Assembly: GCA_028277885.1 (NCBI GenBank)
Contig: JANQFK010000023.1
Location: 62,001-126,000 of the forward strand
Length of the DNA: 64,000 nt
Reading direction: 5' to 3'
Origin: Myxococcota bacterium
GTDB taxonomy: Bacteria; Myxococcota_A; UBA9160; UBA6930
Shown here: positions 27,931 through 37,753 of the stretch, one piece after another
Position numbering within the stretch: position 1 is the first letter of the stretch
Layout of the letters: every line of letters begins with the position of its first letter
Translations under genes and position numbers: made by a program
Notes under the pieces: model-generated
What the model was told of the DNA's origin: nothing
The model's database searches: none
What the model saw: the letters and a program-made list of their open reading frames with translations, nothing else

Positions 27931-29370
27931 TCAGAACCGGAAGTAGATGAAGGGGTCGAAGGTGCGCACCGCGAGCTGGGTCGCGCAGGCCAGCCACACC
28001 GCCGCGATCCCCGCGGTGCTCGTCGCGGCGCCGAGCCCGTCCCAGGCGCCGGCCCAGCGCCCCGGCGCGCGCTCGCGCCAGGCGTCGAGGCGGTCCCGGG
28101 CGGCCGCCCACCAGGGCGTCGCGCCGAGCACGCCCGCCGCGAAGGCCGCCAGCACGGCGCCGTCGGCCTGGTCCACCAGGTAGCCCGGCGCCGCGGTGCT
28201 CGAGCCGCCGAGGGGGAGCATCGCGCCGAGCATCGCCAGGGCGTGGGGCAGGTCGTCGGCGCGGAAGAACACCCACGCCACCATCACCACGGCGAGGACG
28301 TAGAGGTGGGCCAGCGGCCGCGGGACCGCGAGGCGCGGGGCCGCGCGCTCGGCCACCAGGAAGGCGCCGTGGAACAGGCCCCAGACCACGAAGCTCCAGC
28401 TGGCGCCGTGCCACAGACCGCAGAGCAGGAAGACCAGCAGGAGGTTGCGGCCGGTGCGCAGCGCCCCGCCGCGGCTGCCGCCGAGGGGCACGTAGAGGTA
28501 GTCGCGGAACCAGGTCGAGAGCGAGATGTGCCAGCGTCGCCAGAAGTCGCGGATCGACGCCGCCGCGTAGGGGTGGCGGAAGTTCTCGGGGATGCGGAAC
28601 CCGAGCATGCGACCCAGCCCGATCGCCATGTCGGAGTAGCCCGAGAAGTCGAAGTAGATCTGGAGCGTGTAGCAGGCCACCCCGAACCAGGCGACGCCGG
28701 CGTCGAGCTCGCCGGCGCCGAGGGCGAAGATCCGGTCCGCCGGGCCGGCCAGGGTGTCGGCGATCAGCACCTTCTTGGCGAGCCCGATGCTGAAGCGGCG
28801 CACGCCCTCGGCGAAGCCCCCGAGATCGACGCGTCGGGCCGCGATCTGGGGCGCGAGGTCGCGGTAGCGCAGGATCGGGCCGGCGATCAGCTGGGGGAAC
28901 AGGGAGATGAAGAGGCCGAGGCGCAGGGGCCGCGTGGGCTCGCGCACCTCGCCGCGGTGCAGGTCCACGAGGAACGAGATGGCCTGGAAGGTGAAGAACG
29001 AGATCCCGATGGGGAGGTGGACCGGCGCCAGCTCGACGGGGCCGAGGCCCAGGGCCGAGGTGGCGACGGACAGGTTGTCCGCGACGAAGTTCGCGTACTT
29101 GAAGACGCCGAGCAGGAGCAGGTTGGCCGCCACCGCGAAGCCCAGCACGCGCCGCGGCGGCAGCCGCCCGGCCTCGAGGGCGCGCCCGGCGGCGGCGTTC
29201 ATCGCGATGGAGGCGAGCATCACCGCCGTGTAGGCGAGCTCGCCCCAGGTGTAGAAGAGCAGGCTCGCCACCAGCAGCAGGGCGTTGCGCGCGCGCGGCG
29301 GCAGCGCGGTGTGGAGGAGCAGCACCCCGGGCAGGAACAGGAACAGGAAGGTGGGCGAGCTGAAGACCAT
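27931..29370 (-). CDS. MBOAT family O-acyltransferase (AlgI-like)
   Basis: FNFISFFTFQAISFLVDLHRGE-type motif, SGYSDMAIGLGRMLGFRIPENFRHPY, RRWHISLSTWFRDYLYVPLGGSRGG, GLWHGASWSFVVWG. Confidence 0.9.
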   Translation of the reverse strand: MVFSSPTFLFLFLPGVLLLHTALPPRARNALLLVASLLFYTWGELAYTAVMLASIAMNAAAGRALEAGRLPPRRVLGFAVAANLLLLGVFKYANFVADNLSVATSALGLGPVELAPVHLPIGISFFTFQAISFLVDLHRGEVREPTRPLRLGLFISLFPQLIAGPILRYRDLAPQIAARRVDLGGFAEGVRRFSIGLAKKVLIADTLAGPADRIFALGAGELDAGVAWFGVACYTLQIYFDFSGYSDMAIGLGRMLGFRIPENFRHPYAAASIRDFWRRWHISLSTWFRDYLYVPLGGSRGGALRTGRNLLLVFLLCGLWHGASWSFVVWGLFHGAFLVAERAAPRLAVPRPLAHLYVLAVVMVAWVFFRADDLPHALAMLGAMLPLGGSSTAAPGYLVDQADGAVLAAFAAGVLGATPWWAAARDRLDAWRERAPGRWAGAWDGLGAATSTAGIAAVWLACATQLAVRTFDPFIYFRF

Positions 29371-29467
29371 GGGCGATCCCGGGCACCGCCGGTGCCCCAG
29401 GACCCGCTCTTCGTCCAGCCGCGCGCCGCTCTTGAGAAGCCGTCGCGGGGACGGGGACTTGGGGCGA

Positions 29468-31312
29468 TCAGCTGCGCGAGGACTTGCGCTGGCTGGCGGC
29501 GAGGGCCCGCTTGCGCAGGCGCAGCGCCGCCGGCGTCACCTCGAGGAGCTCGTCGTCGGCGATCCACTCGAGGGCCGACTCGATGGTGAGGGCGCGGGGC
29601 GGCGAGACCACCGCCGCCTCGTCCTTCCCGGCGGCGCGGATGTTGGTGAGCTTCTTCTGGCGGCACACGTTCACGTTCATGTCGCCGGCGCGCCGGTTCT
29701 CGCCCACCACCTGGCCCTCGTAGACGGGCACGCCGGGGCCCAGGAAGAGGGTGGCGCGCTCCTGGATGTGGAACAGCGCGTAGGGGGTGGTGCGGCCGGC
29801 CTCGCTTGCCACGATGGCGCCCACGGGCCGCTCGGCGAGGGCGCCGGCGTGGGGCTCGTAGCCGCGCACGGTGCGGTGCAGCACGCCCTCGCCGCGCGTG
29901 TCCGTGAGGAACTCGCTGCGGTAGCCGAACAGGCCGCGGCTCGGCACGACGTAGTGCAGGTGCATGCGGCCGCCGCGGGGGTCCATGGAGACCAGGCGCC
30001 CCCGGCGCGTGGCGAGCTTCTCCATCACCGCCCCCGAGTACGTCTCGGGCACCTCGATCAGCACGTCCTCCACGGGCTCGCAGGTGCGGCCGTCGATCTC
30101 CCGCGGGATGATCTCCGGGCGCGACACGGCGAACTCGTAGCCCTCGCGGCGCAGGGTCTCGATCAGCACCGCGATCTGCAGCTCGCCGCGTCCCGCCACC
30201 TCGAACACCTCCCGGGAGTCGGTTTCCTCGACGCGGATCGAGACGTTGCCCAGGGCCTCGCGGCGCAGGCGCTCCCCGATCTGGCGGCTGGTGAGGAAGC
30301 GGCCCTCCTGGCCCGCGAAGGGCGAGGTGTTGACCGAGAAGCGCACGCGGATCGTGGGCGGGTCGATGGCGATGCGCGGCAGCGGGTCCGGCTGGCCGAG
30401 GTCGCAGACCGTGTCGCCGATCTCGATGCTGTCGATCCCGGCCAGCATCACGATGTCGCCCGCGAGGGCCTCCTCGAGCTCCACCCGGTCGAGGCCGCGG
30501 GTGCCGAAGAGCTTGGTGACCCGGAAGCTGTCGGCGGCCCCGGCCTCCGCCACCCGCACCACCGTGGCGCCCCGGCGCAGGCGGCCCCGGGCCACCCGGC
30601 CGATCACCAGGCGGCCGAGGAAGTCGTCGTAGCCCAGGGTGACGGCCTGGAACTGGAGCGCCCCGTCGGGGTCCACCCGCGGCGGCGGGGCGTGCTCGAG
30701 CACGGTCTCGAGCAGCGGACGCAGGTCCTTCATCTCGCCCTCGGGGTCGAGGCCCGCCACGCCGGCCTTCGCGGAGCTGAACACCACCGGGAACTCGAGC
30801 TGCTCGTCGCTGGCGCCGAGCTCGACCATCAGGTCGAACACCTCGTCCACCACCGCATGGGCCCGCTGCTCGGACCGGTCGATCTTGTTCACCACCAGGA
30901 TCGTGCGCAGGCCGTGGGCCAGGGCCTTGCCCAGCACGAAGCGCGTCTGGGGCATCACGCCCTCGACGGCGTCCACCAGCAGCAGCACGGCGTCCACCAT
31001 GCCGAGCACCCGCTCCACCTCGCCGCCGAAGTCGGCGTGGCCCGGGGTGTCGACGAGCTGGATGCGGACGCCCTCGAACTCCACGGCGGTGTTCTTGGCC
31101 ATGATGGTGATGCCGCGCTCGCGCTCGAGGTCCTGGCTGTCCATGGCGCGCTCGGGCACGTCCTGGTTGGCGCGCAGCAGCCCGGTGAAGCGGAACAGGC
31201 CGTCCACCAGGGTGGTCTTGCCGTGGTCCACGTGGGCGATGATGGCCAGGTTGCGCAGATCCTTGCGCGGCGGCAGCGCCTCGGCGCCGTGGCTCGGGGT
31301 CTCGGTGGTCAT
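29468..31312 (-). CDS. typA: Translational GTPase TypA/BipA
   Basis: [60 protein letters not shown]. Confidence 0.95.
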   Translation of the reverse strand: MTTETPSHGAEALPPRKDLRNLAIIAHVDHGKTTLVDGLFRFTGLLRANQDVPERAMDSQDLERERGITIMAKNTAVEFEGVRIQLVDTPGHADFGGEVERVLGMVDAVLLLVDAVEGVMPQTRFVLGKALAHGLRTILVVNKIDRSEQRAHAVVDEVFDLMVELGASDEQLEFPVVFSSAKAGVAGLDPEGEMKDLRPLLETVLEHAPPPRVDPDGALQFQAVTLGYDDFLGRLVIGRVARGRLRRGATVVRVAEAGAADSFRVTKLFGTRGLDRVELEEALAGDIVMLAGIDSIEIGDTVCDLGQPDPLPRIAIDPPTIRVRFSVNTSPFAGQEGRFLTSRQIGERLRREALGNVSIRVEETDSREVFEVAGRGELQIAVLIETLRREGYEFAVSRPEIIPREIDGRTCEPVEDVLIEVPETYSGAVMEKLATRRGRLVSMDPRGGRMHLHYVVPSRGLFGYRSEFLTDTRGEGVLHRTVRGYEPHAGALAERPVGAIVASEAGRTTPYALFHIQERATLFLGPGVPVYEGQVVGENRRAGDMNVNVCRQKKLTNIRAAGKDEAAVVSPPRALTIESALEWIADDELLEVTPAALRLRKRALAASQRKSSRS

Positions 31313-31381
31313 GGGCGCGCGGAACGTAGCGGGCAGGTCCGGATCCCGCCCGGAGGCCGCGCGGGGCCCCGGCTCTCTCGG

Positions 31382-33955
31382 CTAGAAGCCGATGTTGGGC
31401 GGCGGCTCGGTCAGGGGGTCGCAGGGCACGAGCCGCCCGCCGTCGAGCTCGTCGGGGTTCGGGTCCCCGCCGCTCGCGAAGCCGTCGCAGACTCCGTCGC
31501 AGGTGTTGGAGATGGCGCCGGGCGTGCCCGCCAGGGAGGGCGGCACCTCCGAGGGGTCCTGGAGCCAGCGCGCGATCTGGAGCTGCTCGGCCAGGGTCTG
31601 GAAGCTGCGGCCGTGGGGCTCGCAGGCCGAGACCACGTCGAAGGGACCGCCGTCGCCCAGCGGCGGCGTGTTGGCCAGCGGCGGGATGAAGGGCAGGTGC
31701 TCGGGGTTCTCGAGGTCGTACATGGCGAGGTCGTACCAGACCTGGGCGCCCACGAAGTCCGGATCGCCGGGGCCGAGGGGGCCGGCCAGGTCGGGCACGA
31801 GCGGGCGCGCGCTCACCGCCGAGCCGGTGGCCGGCACGCCGCCGCGCAGGTTCGGGAGCCCCAGGGTCCGGGCCGTGATCTCCGAGGACTCGTTGGGCAC
31901 GATGCCGTCGAAGCGCGCCACGGTCATCAGCACCTTCTTCGGGTCGCCCGAGCCCGGGAGCGGGTCGCGGGTCACGTGGGTGAGGTAGCCGGCGGGCTCG
32001 CCGCGGGCCCAGAGCTCCTGGGCGAGGCCCCACACGAGCGCCTGGTCCATGGGGTCGGGGATCACTCCCAGCAGCACGGTGGAGATCAGGCCGATGGCGC
32101 CGGAGCGCTGCACCAGCATGGAGAAGTTCGAGCCCGGGATGTCCACCGCGACGTGGCCCACGTCGGGAGACAGGGCCGAGAAGAACAGGCCCATGATGCC
32201 GCCCAGGCTGATCCCGACGTAGCCGAGCTCGGCCTCCGGCCCGGCGAAGACGCCGACGCCGCCGGGGGTCTGGAAGGCCGGGTGCCGGTTGAAGCGCCCG
32301 TCCTTGAGCATGCGGGCCAGGACCAGGGTGTTCACCATGCCCTGCTGGAGCCGGTCGGGGAGCGCGCCGAACTCGTCCAGGTTGCCGAGCAGCCCGAGCA
32401 CGAAGCTCGGCTCGGTGAGGGCGAAGTCGAAGGCCGAGAGGCCCAGCCACTCCGTCGCGCCGGCCACCCGGTCGAAGCTGCCGAGGCCCGCCTCCTGGAG
32501 GGTCTCGGAGATGCCGTCGGCCACGCCCACGATGCTCGGCCCGTTGCCGAAGAGACCGTGGCCCGTGAGCAGCGGGGGCAGCGGCGTGCCGCCGTCCTCG
32601 AGCACCTTGCACGGGATGCGGATCGTGAAGTTGGCGAGCAGGGTGCCCTGCTCGTCCGGGAGCCCGTCGCCGTCGTCGTCCACCAGCCGCGAGGGGGCCT
32701 GCGGGTTCAGGAGCGGGTCGTCGTCGAGGAAGAGCGAGACCTTGTAGGTGCCCCGGACGTCGCGCCAGGTCACGGCGCCGGGCGCGTCGCAGTCGAACTC
32801 CTCGGAGCCGGCACCGAAGGGGAGCACCTGGAAGCTGAGGAACGGGTCGTCGGGGAGCCCCAGCCGCGCGAAGGCGCGCTCGCGCATCGCCAGCATCGCG
32901 CCCGTGAGGTCGGCGTCGCTCTGCACCACGAAGTCGAAGGCGAGCAGGAGGTCCCCCCGCGCCACCCCGGCGGACTCGAGCTTCTGGAAGATCTCCAGCA
33001 TCCCGGAGCGGCGGGCCTCGACCCCGGGGACGGTCGTGGGACGGCCGTCGCGCAGCGCCGCGAAGGCGGACTCGGCCCGGACGGCGCTGCCGCTCGGGTC
33101 CACGAGGTCGCGCAGGGCCACGATGTAGCGGTGCCCCGGCGTGAGGCTCACGCCCGGGCGCAGGTAGAGCACCTCGCGCGGGTTCCCGGCCTCCACGGCC
33201 GGCGCGTCGCGCTCGACGAAGTGCAGCACCGGCTGCATGCCCGCGTCCACGTCGAAGAGCAGGGTGGGGCTGTCGGGATCCAGCGAGCGCGTGCCGTAGG
33301 TGCGGGTCTCGGGGAGCAGGCGCGAGGCCCCGGAGAGCTCGGGATCCACGCCGCCCGGGAAGTGGGTGAGGATCTGCACCATCGGGCTGAAGCCGTCGTT
33401 GCCGTCGAAGCCGTCGGGATCGAGAGGCGCGGGCGCCGCGGGCATCCCCACCGCCGGGTAGCGGACGCGCCAGCCCGTCTCGGTCTCCGCGGCCTCGAGG
33501 AAGCGGGAGGACGGGAAGGGCAGCAGGCACTCGACGCCGTTCAGCACCTCGCACTCGTCCGGGCTCTCGAAGGCCGCGAGGTCCACCCAGGTGATGGCGA
33601 AGACCTCGATCTGGAGGGCCGGCATGCTGGCGGGGCCGACCTTCACCCTCGCCTCGATGCGCTGGCGCCCTGCGTCGAGGCCCGAGAGGCTCGCGATCCA
33701 GCGGTCGCCCTCGAGGCGCGGGCTCTCGGGCACGAGGGTCTCGCCCGTCTCGGCCAGGACCTCGACGGTTTCGGGCAGCGCCATGGGGGGCAGGCTCAGC
33801 ACCACCTCGAGGGGCGCGCCCACGTCCGAGAGCTGCCCCCAGCGCGGCGCCTCGAAGTGGAACAGGCCGTCGCGGCAGCTGCTGCCGAGGGAGGCGAGGC
33901 CGAGGACGAGCAGGGCGAGGACGCGGGTCCAGGACGGCGGCGTGGGGCGCGGCAT
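31382..33955 (-). CDS. Large secreted (probable lipoprotein) alpha/beta-hydrolase-like protein
   Basis: Lipobox-like [20 protein letters not shown] nucleophile elbow; [11 protein letters not shown] calcium-loop-like motif. Confidence 0.65.
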   Translation of the reverse strand: MPRPTPPSWTRVLALLVLGLASLGSSCRDGLFHFEAPRWGQLSDVGAPLEVVLSLPPMALPETVEVLAETGETLVPESPRLEGDRWIASLSGLDAGRQRIEARVKVGPASMPALQIEVFAITWVDLAAFESPDECEVLNGVECLLPFPSSRFLEAAETETGWRVRYPAVGMPAAPAPLDPDGFDGNDGFSPMVQILTHFPGGVDPELSGASRLLPETRTYGTRSLDPDSPTLLFDVDAGMQPVLHFVERDAPAVEAGNPREVLYLRPGVSLTPGHRYIVALRDLVDPSGSAVRAESAFAALRDGRPTTVPGVEARRSGMLEIFQKLESAGVARGDLLLAFDFVVQSDADLTGAMLAMRERAFARLGLPDDPFLSFQVLPFGAGSEEFDCDAPGAVTWRDVRGTYKVSLFLDDDPLLNPQAPSRLVDDDGDGLPDEQGTLLANFTIRIPCKVLEDGGTPLPPLLTGHGLFGNGPSIVGVADGISETLQEAGLGSFDRVAGATEWLGLSAFDFALTEPSFVLGLLGNLDEFGALPDRLQQGMVNTLVLARMLKDGRFNRHPAFQTPGGVGVFAGPEAELGYVGISLGGIMGLFFSALSPDVGHVAVDIPGSNFSMLVQRSGAIGLISTVLLGVIPDPMDQALVWGLAQELWARGEPAGYLTHVTRDPLPGSGDPKKVLMTVARFDGIVPNESSEITARTLGLPNLRGGVPATGSAVSARPLVPDLAGPLGPGDPDFVGAQVWYDLAMYDLENPEHLPFIPPLANTPPLGDGGPFDVVSACEPHGRSFQTLAEQLQIARWLQDPSEVPPSLAGTPGAISNTCDGVCDGFASGGDPNPDELDGGRLVPCDPLTEPPPNIGF

Positions 33956-34033
33956 GGGGTCTCCAGGAGCGGGTCGGCCGTGTCGATCGATCCTAGCAGC
34001 CCCGGAGACTCGCCGCGGGCCGGGGCGCGCCCG

Positions 34034-35509
34034 CTAGCGGCGCGCCGGCACCGCCATCACCTTGGTCTCGAGGTACTCCTCGAAGCCCTCGCGCCCGTTC
34101 TCCCGCCCGATGCCGCTCTGCCCCATGCCGCCGAAGGGGGTGTCCACGTGGAACCACTGGGCGCCGTTCACCGAGAGGGTCCCGCTGCGGATGCGGCGAG
34201 CCACGCCGAGGGCGCGCTCCAGGCTCCCCCCGCTCACCGACCCGGAGAGCCCGTAGGGCGTCCCGTTGGCGATCCGCACGGCGTCGTCGTCGTCCTCGTA
34301 GGGGATCACGCAGAGCACCGGACCGAAGATCTCCTCCTGGGCGATGGTGGAGTCCGGATCGACGTCGGCGAACAGGGTGGGCTCCACGTAGAAGCCCCGG
34401 GGCAGGTGCTTCGGCACGCCGCCGCCCAGCACCAGGCGCGCGCCCTCGCGCCGGCCCTTCTCGACGTAGGCGAGCACGCGCTCCTGCTGGCGGCGGCTGA
34501 TCTGGGGGCCCTGGAGGTTCCGCGGGTCCCGGGGGTCGCCGTAGCTCCAGCTCTCGAAGGCCGCCCGGGCGATGGCCAGGCCCTCGTCGTAGCGCGAGCG
34601 CGGCAGCAGCAGCCGCGTGTTGATCGCGCAGCCCTGGCCGCCGTGGACGCAGGTGGTGCCCACCATGGCCAGCGCCTTGTCGAGCTTCGCGTCGTCGAGC
34701 ACCACGTGGGCGCTCTTGCCACCGAGCTCGAGGAACACCTTCTTCAGCGTCGCCGAGGCGCACTCCATCACGCGCCGGCCCGTCGCCGTCGAGCCGGTGA
34801 AGGTGACGAGGTCGACCCGCGGGTCCGTGGCCAGGATCTCGCCGACGCCGTGGTCCGAGGAGGCCACCACGTTCACCACGCCCGCCGGGAGGTCGGTGCG
34901 CTCGGCGACCAGCCGGCCGAGGTGGGTGGCGCACCAGGGCGTGTCCGGCGCCGGCTTCAGCACCACGGTGCAGCCCGCCGCCAGCGCCGGTCCGAGCTTC
35001 GCCAGGTTCAGGTACAGGGGCACGTTCCACGGCGTGATGGCCCCCACCACGCCGGCGGGCTCGCGGCGCAGGATGCGGCCCTGGGGCTGCCCGAGGTAGG
35101 GCACGTCCTCCAGGCGTCGCTCGAAGGCGTAGCTCTCGGCGAGCTCCGCCCAGTAGGCGACCATCTGGATCGGGTCGTCCACCTGCATGAAGGGCGTCGT
35201 CGAGACGGGCGCTCCCACCTCGTGGACCACGATGGAGCGCAGCGTCTCCTTCTCCTCGCGCAGGGCCTCGAGGAGCTGGCCCAGGCAGCGCGCCCGCAGC
35301 GCCGCGTCCTCGCGCCAGGAGGTCTCGTCGAAGGCGCGTCGCGCCGCCGCCACGGCGGCCAGCGCGTCGTCCTTGGTGCCGTCGGCGCAGTCGCCCAGCA
35401 CATCCCCGGTGGCGGGGTCGACGTTCTCGAAGCGAGCCCCGTTGCTGGCCTCGACCAGCTCGCCGTCGATCAGGTTGCGCGTCTCGGGGCTCGGGGGAGC
35501 GAGGGCCAT
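34034..35509 (-). CDS. Aldehyde dehydrogenase (NAD(P)-dependent)
   Basis: GAITPWNVPLYLNLAKLGPALAAGCTVVLKPAPDTPW, FLELGGKSAHVVLDD, GQGCAINTRLLLPRS (catalytic Cys). Confidence 0.93.
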   Translation of the reverse strand: MALAPPSPETRNLIDGELVEASNGARFENVDPATGDVLGDCADGTKDDALAAVAAARRAFDETSWREDAALRARCLGQLLEALREEKETLRSIVVHEVGAPVSTTPFMQVDDPIQMVAYWAELAESYAFERRLEDVPYLGQPQGRILRREPAGVVGAITPWNVPLYLNLAKLGPALAAGCTVVLKPAPDTPWCATHLGRLVAERTDLPAGVVNVVASSDHGVGEILATDPRVDLVTFTGSTATGRRVMECASATLKKVFLELGGKSAHVVLDDAKLDKALAMVGTTCVHGGQGCAINTRLLLPRSRYDEGLAIARAAFESWSYGDPRDPRNLQGPQISRRQQERVLAYVEKGRREGARLVLGGGVPKHLPRGFYVEPTLFADVDPDSTIAQEEIFGPVLCVIPYEDDDDAVRIANGTPYGLSGSVSGGSLERALGVARRIRSGTLSVNGAQWFHVDTPFGGMGQSGIGRENGREGFEEYLETKVMAVPARR

Positions 35510-35528
35510 GGGTCCTCCTGGGGGTCGT

Positions 35529-36308
35529 TCACGCCGGCTCGTCCCGGTGCCTGCGGCTGCGCCCGCCGGGCTGGACCTCGACCACGGTGGGGTAGGACTC
35601 GTCCACCGGGATCCGGACCGTGCGCACGATGGCGCGGGCGACGCTCTCGGCCGGCATCCAATGCAGGTTGCGGTAGACGCCCCAGTACTTCCAGGAGGCG
35701 AGGATCTCGTGGATGCGGTCCTGGGGCATGCGGGTGCCGAACTCGCTGCCCGTGGGGCCCACGCGGATCAGGATCGAGCGCACCCCGGTGCCCTCGGTCT
35801 CCATCTCGAGCACCCGGGCGAAGGCCTCCAGGCCCGCCTTGGCGGCCGCGTAGGCGCCCTGGTAGGGGCGCGGGCGGGCCGCGCTGTCCGAGCCCACGAA
35901 CACCACGTCGCCGGCGCGGCGCTCGAGCATCCCCGGGAGCAGGGCGCGGGTCACGTAGAGCGCGCCGAGGAGGTTCACCTCGACGTCGGCGCGGAGCTCC
36001 TCGACCCGGGCCTCGTGGACGAGGGCCGCGAGGTTCTGGCCCGCGTTGTTGACCAGCACGTCGCAGGGCCCGAGCTCCGCGCTGGCCGCGGCGCAGAACG
36101 CGTCCACCGAGCCGGGGTCCGCCACGTCGAGGGCGTGGGCGAAGGCCCGGCCGCCCGCCTCCTCGACCTGCTTCGCCACGGCCGCCAGGCGCTCCATGCG
36201 CCGGGCTCCCAGGGCCACGCGCCAGCCCAGGCGTCCGCACTCCACCGCCGTGGCCGCGCCGATCCCCGAGGAGGCGCCCGTCACGAAGACGCTGCGCCCC
36301 TCAGCCAC
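35529..36308 (-). CDS. Short-chain dehydrogenase/reductase
   Basis: VFVTGASSGIGAATAVECGRLG, LVNNAGQN, YQGAYAAAKAGLEAF. Confidence 0.93.
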   Translation of the reverse strand: MAEGRSVFVTGASSGIGAATAVECGRLGWRVALGARRMERLAAVAKQVEEAGGRAFAHALDVADPGSVDAFCAAASAELGPCDVLVNNAGQNLAALVHEARVEELRADVEVNLLGALYVTRALLPGMLERRAGDVVFVGSDSAARPRPYQGAYAAAKAGLEAFARVLEMETEGTGVRSILIRVGPTGSEFGTRMPQDRIHEILASWKYWGVYRNLHWMPAESVARAIVRTVRIPVDESYPTVVEVQPGGRSRRHRDEPA

Positions 36309-37482
36309 GGCGCAGCTCGAGGGGCAGGGCGGCGAAGCCGCGCACGTTCACCGAGTGCACGCGCACCAGGCCCGCGGGCTCGACCTCGTAGTCCGGGAAG
36401 CGCCGCCAGAACTCCTCGAGCACCACCCGCGCCTCGAGGCGCGCCAGGGACGCGCCCAGGCAGAAGTGCGTGCCCTGGCCGAAGGAGACCATGGCCGAGG
36501 CGTTGCGCCGGATGTCGTAGGCGTCGGGGCTCTCGAAGGCCCGCTCGTCGCGGTTCGCCGAGCCGAGCAGCAGCAGCACCCGGGCGCCCTCGGGCACCCG
36601 CTGGCCGTGCAGGGCGAGCTCGCGGTGGGTGACCCGGCCGATCACCTGGCTCGAGGCGTCGTAGCGCAGGGTCTCCTCGATCCAGCCGGGGATCCGCCCC
36701 GGATCGTCGGCGACGAGCTTGCGCTGGTCCGGGTTCCGCCACAGCCAGTAGAGCGCGTTGGCGAGGAGCTTCGTGGTGGTCTCGTTCCCGGCCACGATCA
36801 TCAGGTTGCAGAAGGAGACGATCTCGGCGGGGGCGAGGCGCTGGCCGTCGATCTCCGCGGCGAGCAGGGCGCTGATCAGGTCCTCGCCGGGGGTGCGCGT
36901 GCGCTCGGCCACGCGCTCCGAGAAGTAGCGCCAGATGTGCTGGAAGGCCTCGAGCCCCTCGGGCGGCACGTCGAGGACGCCCTCCTCGCGGTGCACCAGC
37001 CGATCGGCCCAGGCGCGCAGGGTGCCGCGGTCGGTCTCGGGCACGCCCAGCATCTCGCTGATCACGTCCATGGGGAGCCGGCCCGCGAGGTCGGCGACGA
37101 AGTCCGAGCGACCCGCCTCGGCCATGCGCTCGAGGTGCGCCACCGCCATGGCGCGGATGCGCGGCTCGAGGGCGGCCACGCGCCGCGGCGTGAAGCCCCG
37201 GGAGACCAGCGCCCGCATCTGGGTGTGACGTGGCGGGTCCATGGCCAGGAACGACATGCCGAGGTGGGCGTGGGGCCCCGAGGCCGCCGGGTCGAGGGTG
37301 ACGCCGTGGGCGTTCGAGTAGCGCTCGGTGTCCTTGATGGCCGAGAGCACGTCCGCGTGGCGCGAGAGCGCCCAGAAGTCGAGGGCCTCGTTGCGGTAGA
37401 GGGGCGCCTCGGCGCGCAGGCGCGCGTAGATGGGGTAGGGGTCCTCGTGGGCCTCGTAGGCGTAGGGGTCGTAGACGAGCAA
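36301..37482 (-). CDS. Cytochrome P450
   Basis: FGQGTHFCLGASLARLE heme loop, VAGNETTTKLLAN I-helix; likely TTG start. Confidence 0.92.
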   Translation of the reverse strand: MLVYDPYAYEAHEDPYPIYARLRAEAPLYRNEALDFWALSRHADVLSAIKDTERYSNAHGVTLDPAASGPHAHLGMSFLAMDPPRHTQMRALVSRGFTPRRVAALEPRIRAMAVAHLERMAEAGRSDFVADLAGRLPMDVISEMLGVPETDRGTLRAWADRLVHREEGVLDVPPEGLEAFQHIWRYFSERVAERTRTPGEDLISALLAAEIDGQRLAPAEIVSFCNLMIVAGNETTTKLLANALYWLWRNPDQRKLVADDPGRIPGWIEETLRYDASSQVIGRVTHRELALHGQRVPEGARVLLLLGSANRDERAFESPDAYDIRRNASAMVSFGQGTHFCLGASLARLEARVVLEEFWRRFPDYEVEPAGLVRVHSVNVRGFAALPLELRRG

Positions 37483-37753
37483 CGCGGCGCGCTCCCGGGA
37501 TCTCGACGGGCCACGCTATCCCATCCGATCTCGCCGCGAAGCCGCCGCGCGCCCGACCGGCCCGGGGGCCCGGAGCGCTCTCCGGGGCCGCCCGCGACCA
37601 AGCCCGGTCCAGCGGATGGCCGCGCCGGCCCGCCCCGCCAGCCCGGTCCGGAGAGCGGCCCCGCGGGGACCAATCGAGTTGGAGTCCTCGGCCGATCCTG
37701 CCGATCCAGGAGGTGCGCGGGCGCGTCCTCGAGGTGCTCCGCGGGAGGGTGGA

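Noticed and set aside
29285-36052. 2255-aa + strand open reading frame, and other very long antisense ORFs (1618..3786 -, 4403..5872 -, 7648..9783 +, 29220..33554 -)
   Set aside because: They lie opposite or out of frame with clearly recognisable genes (TypA, lipoprotein, ALDH, P450, TerC, patatin). Their composition is the low-complexity His/Gln/Gly/Arg/Ala pattern expected of shadow frames in a very GC-rich genome.
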